Assembly (NCBI RefSeq): GCF_029867415.1
Contig: NW_026705390.1
Location: 310,001-374,000 of the forward strand
DNA from: Vicia villosa
Taxonomy: Eukaryota > Streptophyta > Magnoliopsida > Fabales > Fabaceae
Direction of reading: 5' to 3'
DNA: 64,000 nt
The notes under the pieces were generated by a model. That model was not told the origin of the DNA and ran no database searches. It was given only the letters and a program-made list of their open reading frames with translations. Shown here piece after piece: positions 23,725 to 34,979 of the stretch; the first letter of the stretch is position 1; every line of letters begins with the position of its first letter. A program made the translations under genes and the position numbers.

Positions 23725-25089
23725 CTAGCCATCCACAGCATTAGCAGATACATTAGGAGTCTCAAGAGGATCAAATTCAATTTCCCCAGCATCGATCATA
23801 TCTTGGATCTTATTCCTCAATGTCCAGCAACTATTCGTATCGTGACCAGGACTATCAGAGTGATATGCGCACCTCATATTGGGATTATAGTTACGAGCAG
23901 AAGTACTAGGATTCTTAGGGGGATCCTTTAAAGTGATCAACTCTGACTTCAATAGGTGCTGTAATGCTTGAGCCAGTGACATATTGATCTTTGTGAATTG
24001 TCTTTTAGGCATGTCTTGCTTGTTTTGACGACCTTTTTGAGGCGCCTGTGTGGAGATCAGGACTGCCCCAACAGATTGGTCATGGTTACTCCTTTTATGA
24101 CCATACACAGCATTGGAATCTGACTTCTCATTGAAATGCTTCTTTGTAGCACCTGAGGATGTAGCAGCTTGAATCTTACCACTTCGGATGCCATTCTCGA
24201 CACGTTCCCCAGTCAGTATAAGTTCAGTGAATCCGGATGATGAACTTCCCAGTAAATGACTATAGAAAGGACCGGTCAGCGTACTCATAAACATATCGAC
24301 CAATTCCCTGTCAGTCAACGGAGGTTGAACTCTGCCAGCCAAATCTCTCCATTTTTGAGCATACTCTTTGAAACTTTCATTAGAGCCCATAGACATGCTT
24401 TGTAGTTGCATGCGAGTTGGTGCAAGGTCGGAATTGTATTGGTATTGCTTATAGAAAGCAACAACCAAATCTTCCCAGGTACGGATATGGGTACTCTCCA
24501 TTTGATAGTACCACTCTAGTTGTGTTCCAGATAAGCTCTCTTGGAAAAAGTGGATCCATAGCTTCTTATCGGTAGTATGAGGTTGCATTTTCCTTACATA
24601 AGACCTCAAGTGCAGCTTAGGACAAGAGACTCTATCATATTTTACGAAAGTTGGGATCTTGAATTTCGGAGGTATAACAACTCCAGAGATGAGTCCTAAT
24701 TCCTCAAAATCCAGTCCAGGTATCTTCTGAATTTCCCTGGCTTTCATACGTTCCTCCAGCAACTTGTATTTGTCATCAGGATGTTCATCCTCATGGTGAT
24801 AGTCCTCTTCTTCTTCAGAGGGTTTGGCAGAATCATGGTTACTTTTTGCATCAGTTTTGATACTAGCATCATCATCTTGCTCCTCGTCGTCACTATCTTC
24901 AGAGACCTCGGCATCCCTGAGTTGCAAGATCGGTCTAAGCTTTTTCACCTGAGTCTTCTTACTCTTCTTCTTCTTCTTTTTAGTCAGCATAGCTTTCAAC
25001 TCTTCTTGCCCCTTGGACAAATTCATAATCAAGGCTTGGAACTCAGTGTTTTGAGCTTGGAGATCCTTAACTGATTGTTCGAGATTCAT
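23725..25089 (-). CDS. gag: Ogre-type Gag polyprotein
   Basis: The intact frame is 454 aa if begun at the ATG at 25089 (MNLEQSVKDLQAQNTEFQAL). The same frame stays open upstream to 25206, but those 39 residues look like leader translation. Gag assembles the cytoplasmic virus-like particle and binds element RNA. The order is: N-terminal coiled coil; a Lys run (KKKKKKSKK); an acidic region rich in Asp/Glu; the capsid-type retrotransposon gag domain (LHLRSYVRKMQPHTTDKKLW through WEDLVVAFYKQYQYNSDLAP and MSMGSNESFKEYAQKWRDLA); and a C-terminal Cys/His segment CAYHSDSPGHDTNSCW. In complete elements protease and pol follow in the same or next frame. Here the frame stops at NVSANAVDG and nothing of pol follows. 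It may still package RNA in trans. Confidence 0.92.
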   Translation of the reverse strand: MNLEQSVKDLQAQNTEFQALIMNLSKGQEELKAMLTKKKKKKSKKTQVKKLRPILQLRDAEVSEDSDDEEQDDDASIKTDAKSNHDSAKPSEEEEDYHHEDEHPDDKYKLLEERMKAREIQKIPGLDFEELGLISGVVIPPKFKIPTFVKYDRVSCPKLHLRSYVRKMQPHTTDKKLWIHFFQESLSGTQLEWYYQMESTHIRTWEDLVVAFYKQYQYNSDLAPTRMQLQSMSMGSNESFKEYAQKWRDLAGRVQPPLTDRELVDMFMSTLTGPFYSHLLGSSSSGFTELILTGERVENGIRSGKIQAATSSGATKKHFNEKSDSNAVYGHKRSNHDQSVGAVLISTQAPQKGRQNKQDMPKRQFTKINMSLAQALQHLLKSELITLKDPPKNPSTSARNYNPNMRCAYHSDSPGHDTNSCWTLRNKIQDMIDAGEIEFDPLETPNVSANAVDG

Positions 25090-26262
25090 GATGCTGAAAT
25101 AAACAGCGAGGAAGGATGAGAGACCTATTGTAAGAAACCTGTTATGCGATGTTATGAATGAAAATTCAATATTTTCAAGGATCTTTAGGAATTTAGTTAG
25201 CAACATTAGAGATTTGGTCAGTCACAGCTTCGTCTGAAGAGCCTTGGCTTTCGTTTTTACGCGTCCTTCTTTAAGAATCAAGCTCACCATATCGAGTCGG
25301 TCATCGCCTCTAATTCGGGATACTTCTGAATTTGAAGATACATGGCTAGAGGAAAATAAATCCTCTTGCCCCTTGATAGGTACTGAGTTTCTGGATTGGA
25401 AGGCATGTGTCTAGAGGAAAATAAATCCTCTTGCCCCTTAGATAGGAATTCAGTCCTTGATAAGAGCACCTGAAATTGCACGCCCTAAATTCCTAAGATC
25501 CTTGAAAGGGTTAGTTAACATGCTATGTTATGATGTTATGATGTCATGATGTTATGCGAGTGCAATGCATTAAGCACAGCGTAAGATAGTAAGGGCAAAC
25601 AAGTCTTTTAGCAAAACCTGCAAGGAAAACAAAGGTTAGTAGCAAAAACAAACAAGTCACACAAGTGCCCTTAGGTTTAGAGGCTTGCATGAAGTTCGTA
25701 GGTAAGTACCCTCCCCACTGAAGTTTAGTTGGTTCAACCTGTCCTACATAAAGATCGGGTTCTAGGGAGCTCATATCATTGACCTTTCTCGAAGGCACTT
25801 ATCTCAGTTCGGCAATCGAATCGCCAACCGAGAAGGTCCTGAAAGTCTAGTCCATATGAGTGTAGCTTCAAGTATCAACCAACTTCAGTCGGAACCAAAG
25901 CCAGCCATCTCGCTACTTTCTAATAGGCCAAAGTCAAGTTCAACTAAGGTTCTAAGGGCAAATTAGTGCTTAATGACACCACGCGGCAGCCAAGCATTTC
26001 CTCAGGTCGGATCCCAAGGAATACCAGGACAAACCAATGTGTCAAACTAACGATGGCCATCAGATCAACCACATCAGTATACGTTGTGCAGTCTCCTTGA
26101 TCTCATGCCATTTACCTAAGGTACTCAGATCCGGTTTAGGATCTTTCTCACAGCAAAATAACCAAAACAGCCCTGCAAAAATAAAGCAAACAAAGCAAAC
26201 AAATAGAAAACATTTTAAGTGAATCCTAAACTTTTAAGGTAACCCCTCTTTAGAATCATAAA
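25090..26262 (-). other. Leader of the Ogre-type element
   Basis: In sense orientation this is the region between PBS and gag. It holds a direct repeat of about 35 bp (ctagaggaaaataaatcctc...ccctt(a)gatagg at 25347 and 25410) and no supported gene. Full Ogre elements carry an extra ORF1 here, which is not present. Confidence 0.7.
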
Positions 26263-26280
26263 TCCCCAGCAGAGTCGCCA
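26263..26280 (-). promoter_or_regulatory. Primer binding site of the Ogre-type element
   Basis: The minus strand reads TGGCGACTCTGCTGGGGA, four bases after the sense 5' LTR ends at 26285. This is the PBS type usual for Ogre elements, reported as complementary to tRNA-Arg (family knowledge, not verified here). Confidence 0.85.
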
Positions 26281-26284
26281 GTTC

Positions 26285-29200
26285 TGTAATACGGTGAACT
26301 GACTTTATTTGAAATGTGCGGATAGCAAGAGTCGCCACCGACTTTTATTTTATCCAATTTAATAGAAAGGCTAAAAAAACAGGAAAAACCTTTTAAATAA
26401 AAAACAGGGTTCGGGGGGTAATTATGCAAAGGGAAGGTGTAAGGCACCCTTTGCATCCATGGTTTTCCATGGGCTCTTAATTGCTTTGCTCTTTTTCGTT
26501 CAGAAATGTAGAAGAAGTGAATATGGACTTTAGCTCGTAAATGAGCGTAGCCATTTTGAAGGTTTATGAGAAAGAATATGAAAAAAAAGTTTTTAGCCAG
26601 AGCAAGGCAATTAGGGGCAATTACCTTAATAATGTAGAAAGTAGTTCTTTTAGCCTTTCAGGGTGAAAGGGTCTATCCATGCCATAAGAAGGCAGGAAGC
26701 CTTTCATTTGGAGGTTGAAGGGTCGTCGCAATATCGTTCGCCATAAAACTGTCCCATGCCATAGAGAGGCAGGTAGTCTAAGGGAAGGATCATAATATCC
26801 TTTCGTAGGCAACCAGAGGATACCTCAGCCTTTCGTAGGCAACTTCCGAGGGACGAGATCATATGAGTGTATCGAGGCAACATGGCTGAGGTATCCTCAT
26901 ATTCGAGGGACATAGCTATTCTGCAAAAAACACAAGGCAACAGGCAACAGGTAACAAGGCAACAAGGCAACAAGAAAGGTTGCCAAAAAGTGTGCGTGGG
27001 TGCAACAATCACTTGATTAAATTCAATTATTTATCTTGTAATTAGTTATCCTAATTCAGTTCAAGGCTTGCACTCCCTAAGATTACTAACCACGCAATAG
27101 TATAAACAACATAATTAAAACAATATGGGAAAGGGGAAAAAGAAACCAGCGGGGGAAAAGGAAGATGAAACCTGCGGGTTTGACATAAGTAATAACTAAA
27201 AACAGAAAAAAAATAAAAAGGATTGAGTTTAGGGTTACCGACTATTCATGCTTTGGCGGTTGGCAAACCCTGAAAATTGAAAAGATGCAAGCAAAAGTAG
27301 GGTGAGTGCATTATCAGTTTAGAGGCAGACATAGCTAACCCTAATCAAAAATAAAAAGATAAAAGAAATTAAAATAAATAGATAAACACTTAGCTTTGAA
27401 TTTGATCTGGTATGGTTCGTAGTCAGGGGTATTTGGGGTTAACCCTGAAAAAATTGGCAGAGCAAAGGCAGAAAAAAGGTGAGTGTATGCAGAATTCATT
27501 ACATTTGAAGGCAAACCCTAATTCTAATTAAAATAACAAATATTTAAATAAGGATTAAATCGGGACTTAGTTTCGTAATAGGCGTGGCGCGTTATCGGGA
27601 TGTATCTGAAGATTGCCCTGAAAAGAACACACAAAGAAATATTTTTTCAGTGTATGGCAAGTTCTCGTAAACCCTGATTCGGGCACAAATTGACTAAGTT
27701 TAATAAAAAAAATGAATTGATTAATGAATGGTTTTCAACCTAATTAATTAAACTGGTGAAAATAAGGTTCGATTAAATTTCTAATCCTAATATGTAATTT
27801 TTTAACAATGAATAAAATTAATAGTCAAATAAATGATCTAAACAATTTAAAATAATGAAAAAAAAACAATTAAAATACAATTAAAACAAATAAATATATT
27901 CTCATTATTTATTATGCCTTTTTTAGAAAAAAGAGAAATTAACTTTGTAAAAAGAAATTAATTTAGAAGGGTTTTTAGAACAAATGATTAGAACAAATAA
28001 ATAAAAAAACTACAAAAAAAAATGAAATAATATAGAAAACTTATCTGACTAATCCTGTGTGGTATCCTTGAGTATCCACCATGAGGAGGCGCCTTCAGCG
28101 TCCTTGGATCTGGCTTTGATGAAGATCTGGTGGTAGAGATTGGAGGGAACACCATGGTCCGGCATTGGTTGTGTGCACTGGATCTGTATACAAGAAGTAC
28201 GAAGAAGTGGTAAAATAAATTGTGGAGCTCTGGGATCGAACCCAGGCCCTTTGGATCACATGCCTCACACGTTAACCACCTGCGCCATGCTTCAATGCTG
28301 TTCATATAATCCACAACCAAAATAATAAAAAAAAGCAAACGACTCAGTTTTTAAAAACGAAACAAACGCGCGCTGGCCTTGTCTTCTTCGTGGAGACCCC
28401 TTTTTACCAGGAGCCTTTACCTACGGGTAGGACTGTTGGTACAACCTGTTGCTACGAATTTCAAGTGTCACTAAATATCTGCAAACATCAAATTCGTTAT
28501 ACGATTCAAATAAATCCCAATAAATCATCCAATTACACTAAATACCATCCCCTGAACACAATGAGACCATCGATTGGGGCTAATTTTATCTCTAATTGAA
28601 ATTCCCCAATTTGGAGCTTGTGTGACCTAACGATGGTGGATCCTCGACCTTGCAACAAATATCAAATCAAAGTATACAGAAACGGCATAAACAATCATCT
28701 AAAGCATAAAAGGTAATCGAAATACATCAAGAATGCGCTAACATATGAAAACGAGATCGAGTTTGGTGGAGACAAACCGTGACTTAATGCTTGCGATTCT
28801 GTATGCTTCAATTGAAGAAGATAATTGCAACAGCTTAAGAAACACCCAGGGAATGCATTTGAAACCTTAGAATGCTTTGAGTCTATTTCTATCTCCAAAA
28901 GCGACTTCCACTTGTTCTTGACATTTTGAAGCTTTTGAGAAGAACTTGGATGCCTAATCCTTATGAATTTCGTCCCCTTTGCATTAGGATAGCTCTCAAA
29001 TGAATCATTTTTAGACTTGGCATGTGAGATACAAAGTTGTAGAGAATCAAATTTCCTTCAAAATAAGCTTTGGATGGAAAATTTCTGATGTTCCATGTGA
29101 GAGTTATGGCTGGTCAAAGTTCAATTGACTTTCTCCTATACAAACCCTAATTTAGAAACTTTTTGAACTGTTGATTTTTGGTCTTTCCTTGATGAACCAT

Positions 29201-29557
29201 GATCTATTATTGATCAAATGGTGAATGATACTTCAATATGAGGATGTCGACAAAAAATCAGGAGTTTTGACTGTGCTTTGACCACAGTTGACTTTTAGGT
29301 CAAATCAGACGACTGTTGACTTTCTAAGCAATTGAGTGATCAATCTTTTGAGTTGAGACCTGAAATTTGTCATGGAGGTAATATGGGGTATCATAGATCA
29401 TATGGTATACCTTGGAGCCTTTGGTTCACTGATTTCCCTCACAATAACAAAACCCTAATTCTCTGAGTTTTATTTAGGAGAGTGTGTCTTGGAGCTTTGT
29501 GCTTTGATTTGAATTTTGAATAGAAGAAATAGTATGGGCAAATTTTGGGGTATGACA
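26285..29557 (-). repeat. Sense 5' LTR of the Ogre-type element
   Basis: This 3273-bp LTR would contain the promoter in sense orientation. Differences from the other LTR are scattered single bases and short indels, including the 37-bp deletion near 26877 with the word atcgagg at the junction. Confidence 0.93.
28218..28308 (-). ncRNA. tRNA-like Pol III box A/box B segment in LTR (better preserved copy)
   Basis: The minus strand reads TGGCGCAGGTGGTTAACG (box A-like), then about 35 bases later CTGGGTTCGATCCCAG, a perfect 5-bp T-arm stem with a 7-base TTCGATC loop that contains box B. A weak acceptor-stem pairing (TGAAGCA with AGCTCCA) and a wobble D-stem can be drawn, but the anticodon arm is missing or degenerate. 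The TGATCC word and arm order recall elongator tRNA-Met with a deletion. Likely a tRNA- or SINE-derived piece captured by the LTR. Function unknown. Confidence 0.5.
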
Positions 29558-29919
29558 GCAATGTTATGACATCGTTACAACAGACAAAACAATAAACAAT
29601 TTAAAGAAAGATGCAAAAAGTAACTAACACAGTTCCGTTGTTAATCCAATTAGGTGAAACGTCACCTACATCTCGAGGCATCTAATGTAAGAAGGAAATT
29701 CAGTATAATAGTATTAGTTTGAAGTTCTCAACAACCTCTGGTTTTACAAACTTCACACCTAATCACTACCCGTGCTATTTCTATCTAAGAACTCCTAGAT
29801 ATGAGACCCCTCTCACTCCCCTCAATCACACAACAATGATAATAACAACAATGACAATAAATAGAAGAAACACTTCCAATTACACAGAATCCACTTTTGC
29901 TTAAAAGCTTTTGAGTGAT
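29558..29919 (-). other. Sirevirus-type 3' region interrupted by the Ogre insertion
   Basis: Reading on the minus strand after the env-like frame gives stop-rich sequence that continues, across the GCAAT duplication, into 17480-17549. The joined sequence repeats gatgtca/tgacatc words at both sides, which fits an LTR or 3' untranslated region split by the Ogre element. No LTR partner is in the window, so this is inference. Confidence 0.45.
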
Positions 29920-32027
29920 TCACAAATTACAACTTAAAACTCAGTCCACATTTTCCTCAACATCTTCCTCTCACAAGGCTTTGATCAGGATTTTAAGTGC
30001 GATTTTCTTATTAGTACAAGATTTGATAGTCTCATCCAGAGCTTTGCAAGTGTCTTTTAATTTATCAATGATTCCTTCATTGGAGGTTGAGTTGGCAGAG
30101 TTCTTGCCAGATGTCATGACAATGTCTGGGGCATGTTTTCATGTAAACAATCTATAATGCAAAAACAAAGGAGATTCTCTCTTGCAAGCAGTATCATAAC
30201 TGTTGAGATTATTAGGGTGTTGATTCAGAATCACTCCACAGGTTAAGGAAGGAAATTCTATAGGCATCTTCATAGAAAAATTATTAGCCTGCTTCATGGT
30301 TTACTTAAACACATATGACCCAAAATCAACCTTGGTCTAGGTTCCAACAATATAAATGAACTTACCCAACCCTGTAGCAATGGTTGACATATGATTGGTT
30401 GGTACCTAATTAGCAGCCCTAATTCTGTGAGGTACTGCATACTTCACACTTAAGCAACCAACTGACAACTTCCCCTTTCTTTGCCATTCTTTTACCTATT
30501 TTGATGTGATTTCCTTGCAAATGACAATATCAGATACCTCCACTTCAGCTTGTTCTTCTTCACTTCTGCCCATGAACCCGTTAATGATGATTGGAGAAAA
30601 ATCCACACACTTTCCTCTCACATACACCTTCCTGAATTCTTTACTCCTATTGTTATCACAATCCACACAAAGGTTCACAATGAAATCTTTTACAAGCATC
30701 TCATAGCACTTACCAGACCCAACAACACTTTTCATTAATCCAACTTCCTTAATAAGATCAACCACTTCCTTGCATTCCAGAGTATCATTACCCAATTCTC
30801 TTTCCAAAGAAAGTCTCCTGTGAAACACATATTTCCACTTCTCAATATTCTTAACAGGGTTAAAGGAAATGTTTTCAATGGGGACTTCAGTCACATTTGC
30901 AGGGATCTTTTTCCCAACATTTTTCAATTTGGCTGAAGTCATGATGTCCTGAACATCAGGTTCGACATCATACTCAGAATCACTATAGGGTACCTCCTTC
31001 CTTTTCAAGGACCTTTTCTTGGTTGTAGGAGTCATAACTTTACTCCACCTTTTTGCAGGTCCAACACCAGAACTTTTCTTGGCAGACTTAAAAACCTTCC
31101 TTTCAGACACAAATCCTTTCCTTTCGTATTCTTCAAACTTTTCACAATACTAGAAGCCAATCTCTTTCCTATAGGCTCATCATCAGAGTCCAGTTCCTCC
31201 ACATTAACAACATCAATATACTGAGGTTTTATAAGGGTCTAAATAAAATCAGTCTCTTTGCCAAACTCACCATGAGCGTTCTCTTGAGTGGTTTCAGCAG
31301 GATGATCAGGTTGGGCCAAGAATGTTGTGACATCCGACACAACATTAGACTCGACAGTAATTCCCAAAATATTAAACACTAACACATAAATACTTTTATC
31401 AACAGAGTCTTTATTAGTAGCATTCATGCTAGATTGACTTAAGGACTTATTAGTTCTAGGGTTGTCTAGACTAACAATTTCAGAGGCATATTTTTCAATA
31501 TTTTCAATATTACTCACGACATTAGGATCCACAGAGCTTTTAGCAGATGTAGCAATATCAGTTTCAACATTGGAAGTATTAATAGGATCAAGATACAAAC
31601 TAGAAATAGAGTGAGGTTTCTTAACCACAACAGAGGCTTTTGTCTTCCTACCTGACACATAGAGGGTAGAGGAAGCACTTACATTAAACGGTCTAGCCCT
31701 TTTTGTAGCAGGTGTTCGAGCATTCCTTTTGATAGGATTAGGTGGTTGAGCGATGGCAAAGGGATCAACATCAATGATGATATCCACGGAGCTCTCACTT
31801 GAAATTTTTCTTGTTGTTGAGGCGGAGGGTTGAGACATCTTGATAATAGATTTTGATTTAAGAGTTACAGTAAAGAGATGAGAGTTAGTAAGAGCACAAT
31901 GGAGAAGAATTGAAGCGATGGAGTAGGTAATAGAAGAATGATGACGTGTGGAAAAAATATGGAAAGTTTGTAATGATTTCCCTAGAGTTTCTTGCACCAA
32001 TAAATGGAGGGAAGAGAAAATATTCAT
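29920..32027 (-). pseudogene. Sirevirus (Ty1/copia) envelope-like ORF, broken
   Basis: The frame starts in the minus-strand reading that contains MSQPSASTTRKISSESSVDI (upstream in-frame codons from 32027). It has a stop near 31240, resumes at 31110 (MSERKVFKSAKKSSG), stops near 30496 and can be followed with further stops to about 29920. Legume Sireviruses carry an env-like ORF of unknown function after pol. The match rests on blocks such as FHRRLSLERELGNDTLECKE, VRGKCVDFSPIIINGFMGRS and GKFIYIVG. The C-terminal part (GIIDKLKDTCKALDETIKSC) is a predicted coiled coil. The N-terminal half is Ser/Thr-rich and poorly conserved. It follows the pol fragment on the same strand, as expected for the family, and is not functional. 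Confidence 0.8.
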
Positions 32028-32051
32028 TCCACTCCTCCATATCTGTAATTG

Positions 32052-32465
32052 CTATAATTTCTTAACAATGCAAATTCCCAATTCGCCCCTTAATTTTTCA
32101 AACTGATTTGTATCCATCTGTTGTGATGTAGTTCCAACATCCTTTTTGACATCAATCCTTTTCTTAATGATTAAACCATCAACCTCACAGACACACTTCT
32201 TTCCACTAGGACATTCATCTTGATTGGGCCTTCTTAACTCCATATGTGGAGGAACTAGAGTAGTCTGATGTTGCAACTTCTGGCGTGACAACTTGGTTTG
32301 ATTCCCAATTTGATACTCACTATAGACTTTATCCTCTTCAAAACCTCTAATAGTTTCTCCAGACATAACCTTCATTGTACCTTTAAGATTCAGATGTTCA
32401 AGCTTATTATGGCACAACTTGACTTCATCTCCCTTTAAATAAGATGAAAAGTATGCAACTTCTTG
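32052..32465 (-). pseudogene. Sirevirus pol fragment: pre-integrase domain joined to RNase H end
   Basis: The minus frame contains KLEHLNLKGTMKVMSGETIR and YQIGNQTKLSRQKLQHQTT, the GAG-pre-integrase zinc region of Sirevirus Pol. After a short stretch (ECPSGKKCVCEVDG) it jumps to DTNQFEKLRGELGICIV, the extreme end of RNase H. Integrase core, RT and most of RNase H are missing, so about 3 kb of pol was deleted, fusing the two ends in one frame. The pre-integrase His/Cys ligands are partly lost (CHNKLEH in place of the usual WH start). The right end is cut by the Ogre-type LTR fragment at 32476. Confidence 0.8.
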
Positions 32466-32475
32466 TGATACCCAT

Positions 32476-32950
32476 TGTTGCACCCCAAAATTTACCCTCT
32501 TCTTTTTACCATATATGGCTTATGTTTCATTATACACATTCATGCATTTGTGATGGGATCTAGGTACTTTGGTCTTCTTGGTTTTTCTCAAGGCAATAGA
32601 AGATTGGTTGTATTGGCAATTAGTGCAAGAAGGGTCTCATGCTCTCATTTTGGATCACTCAAGATACAAGGGATTCTCATGCCTCAAGACATCTCATTGG
32701 TTTCATTGATTCATCAGAAGATTGAAGATTGCAAGCGCTTTGAAGTGAATAACATTTTTCCTATTCTTTTCTTGAATTAGGGTTTATTTCTCTATGAACT
32801 TGATCAGATGGATTTCGAGAACCAGAAGTTATTTCCTTGTAGGCTTCATGATCAGATGACCTATCATGATTAGAGTTTTACAAGGACTTGCCTTCGTCTT
32901 CACCCAGTTTGCTTAAGGCATCAATTGAATACTCGACCCTTTTTTCCCTT
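32476..32950 (+). mobile_element. Truncated Ogre-type LTR fragment
   Basis: It begins TGTTGCACCCCAAAATTTAC, an Ogre-style LTR start in plus orientation, and continues as LTR-like sequence to roughly 32950, where similarity can no longer be judged. There is no matching second LTR or PBS. The open frame over 32475-32780 is incidental. The right boundary is approximate. Confidence 0.6.
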
Positions 32951-33450
32951 TTCGTTTGTTAAGTTTTCGAAAAAAATTAATTGCTTTTGAAATTTCTCTT
33001 TGAAAATGAGTTGCTTTTGAAAAAAATATTTAGAGAAAACCCACTATCCATAACTTTATCTTTTTAAGTCCTTTATTTTAGAAATTCATATCTTATGAAT
33101 TTAATTTTAAAATGGTTTCATCCAATATAATGTAACTGAACTGAACTAGTATTTTATTTCAAGACTTCATTGTTAATAATACGCAATCAATTTTAGTAAT
33201 TTTTTGTGAAGGAAAAAAATTAAAATAATTTTTGGGAAACAACAGTTTACTATCACAAAAATTTCCCAATAAATAACGAAAATAAAACTAGAAAACAAAA
33301 CGCAGCCAAAGCCAAAACCATTGCGCACATTAAGAAATGAAAGTTACGTCGCTACCATGCGCCGTGTGAGTCAGTATCCTATCCTCTTCTTAAATAATTG
33401 AAAACATGAAAAAAAAAATACACAGAACCCTTTTTTATTTTATCCTCTCT
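32951..33450 (+). promoter_or_regulatory. Upstream region of the CTIM-ending gene
   Basis: AT-rich DNA with no domain. The part from about 33300 has gtcgctaccatgcgccgtgtgagtcag-type higher-GC sequence and an A-run at about 33410, just before a TC-rich stretch where transcription may start. No clear TATA box stands out. Confidence 0.35.
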
Positions 33451-33950
33451 TAATTATTCGTCACTCAATTTTAATTTCTCGCCGAGTTTTTCGTCCAGGT
33501 GGCGACTGACACCGCTCTTGCTACTCATCCTCACCGTTGATCCACGCGCCGTCACCACGCTTCTGATTTTCCGGTATTGTTGAATCGCTTTTCCTTCTTT
33601 TTCGATCTTAGATTTGCTCTTAGTGAATGGAAACTGACACTTCGAAATCTGTCTTTGCTTTGTTTGATTTGAGTGTGTTTGTTCATGATTTGATTTCGTG
33701 GTTTTGATTTTCTTTCTCATGCATTTGCAAGTAACTGAGAAACTTTGCTGTTTTTTTTTTTGGAGTTGTGAATCTGTTTGAGAAATTGCTTGTTGATATT
33801 GCGTATGTGTGTTGTGCTGTTGGTAGTTGTTGCATTGAAGTAGTGATCTTATTTTTTCTTTTGGTTGAGTGAATCCATAGGTTTTTTAGTTCGTGTTCAT
33901 CAGATTGGTAAGAAAATATTGATATATAGGTTAGTAAAGGATGACGGCTT

Positions 33951-34185
33951 GTGTTTGGTTCTGGTGAGAATAATTGATTCTGGGCAAATTGATTGTGGTT
34001 AAATTTTTGCAAAAGTGAGTAAAAATTAAGCTTATGTATAGACTCAAAAGTTATGAATCCTAGCTTCAAATAGAATCAATTTTGAAAAACAAAATCAGTT
34101 CTACTTGAGAGCAATCAAACATATCAAAATCAATTATATCCAGAATCAATTTTAAGTGCTCCACCAACCGTTGAATCAAATATAC
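33951..34185. mobile_element. MITE, family 1, copy 1
   Basis: It starts gtgtttggttctgg and carries the family words 'actcaaaagttatgaatcctagctt' and 'caatcaaacatatcaaaatcaat'. The right end, where copy 3 has aaccaaacata, is degraded here (gaatcaaatata). Ends approximate. Confidence 0.6.
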
Positions 34186-34240
34186 AGCGAAAGTATATGT
34201 AAATACTTGGAACAATTTTGATATTTTTACTAGAAATGAA

Positions 34241-34540
34241 GTGTATGTTTGGATTGACGGTGGACAAAATTGATTTTGACAGAATTGAGTTTGATAGAGT
34301 TTATTTTAACATAATTGAGTTTAGCAAAACTGATTTATGTAAAAGTGAGTTGAAAAGTAAATTTTAGTGTAAAAAATTATGTTTAAAACTCATAAGCTAC
34401 AAATTCTAGCTTCAAGTAGAATTAATTCTAGAAGCAGAATCAATTCTACTTTAGAAGATCCAAACAACTCAAAATCATTCCAGAATCAATACTACATCTT
34501 TAGAATTTCTTTTGACTCTTCCAAAAGTCAAACCATGCCA
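34241..34540. mobile_element. MITE, family 1, copy 2
   Basis: About 300 bp, from gtgtatgtttggattgac to gtcaaaccatgcc, which are inverted relative to each other. It shares aaaactcataagctacaaat and tctactttagaagatccaaa with copy 3. No coding capacity. Confidence 0.7.
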
Positions 34541-34979
34541 GAAATCAATTACTTTATGGCCCCCTTTTTAGCTGGTATTTTGGATTACATATTCTACATG
34601 TTTTTGGAGCATCTAGAAACTTGTGCTAGTCTGAAAGTGTATTTTGTTTGTTGGAGATTGTCCTTGCCTTAGCTTTGAAGGCTTTGGTAATTTGTAAATT
34701 TGTAAATTCACTGTTAAATGTTCTTTTGTTATCTTACTTCTTTTAAAAATTATTCTTTTGTTATCTTATTGACATTGAAGTCGAACTTGTTCAACCGAGC
34801 ATATTCTGTGTTTTGATTTTTGAAGAGTCTAAGTAAGTGCATAAGAAAATGTTGTTTAAAAAGTTAAACTGAAGGACTTTAAAACTAAGGAAAATCAATC
34901 TGATTGTTGATTTTGTTTGGTTGAAAAGGCTGTAGCTTTTGTTCTTCTAAGAGGAGGAAGTCATATATATAAATCATTT

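Larger units (their letters stand above)
17555..29557 (-). mobile_element. Ogre-type Ty3/gypsy element, internally deleted, minus strand
   Basis: The element is 12,003 bp: LTRs 17555-20848 and 26285-29557 plus an interior of 5436 bp. In sense orientation the LTR begins TGTCATACCCCAAAATTTG and ends GTATTACA, typical of legume Ogre elements. The 5-bp duplication GCAAT (17550-17554 and 29558-29562) is perfect. A PBS abuts the sense 5' LTR. The interior has an intact gag but no protease, RT, RNase H or integrase. Full Ogre elements exceed 20 kb, so most of pol is deleted. The two LTRs are nearly identical by eye, suggesting a recent insertion and mobilisation by an autonomous relative. Confidence 0.93.
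33451..34951 (+). other. Inferred 5'UTR exon (to 33573) and 5'UTR intron
   Basis: A donor-like CCG/GTATTG at 33574 and an acceptor TTCTTCTAAG ending 34951 bracket 1378 bp containing two MITE copies. The layout (non-coding first exon, intron, then the ATG exon) is inferred from splice signals and the position of the protein start. Confidence 0.45.

Noticed and set aside
28218..28308. Functional tRNA gene
   Set aside because: Anticodon arm and proper acceptor stem are missing; only the A/B boxes and T-arm are convincing.
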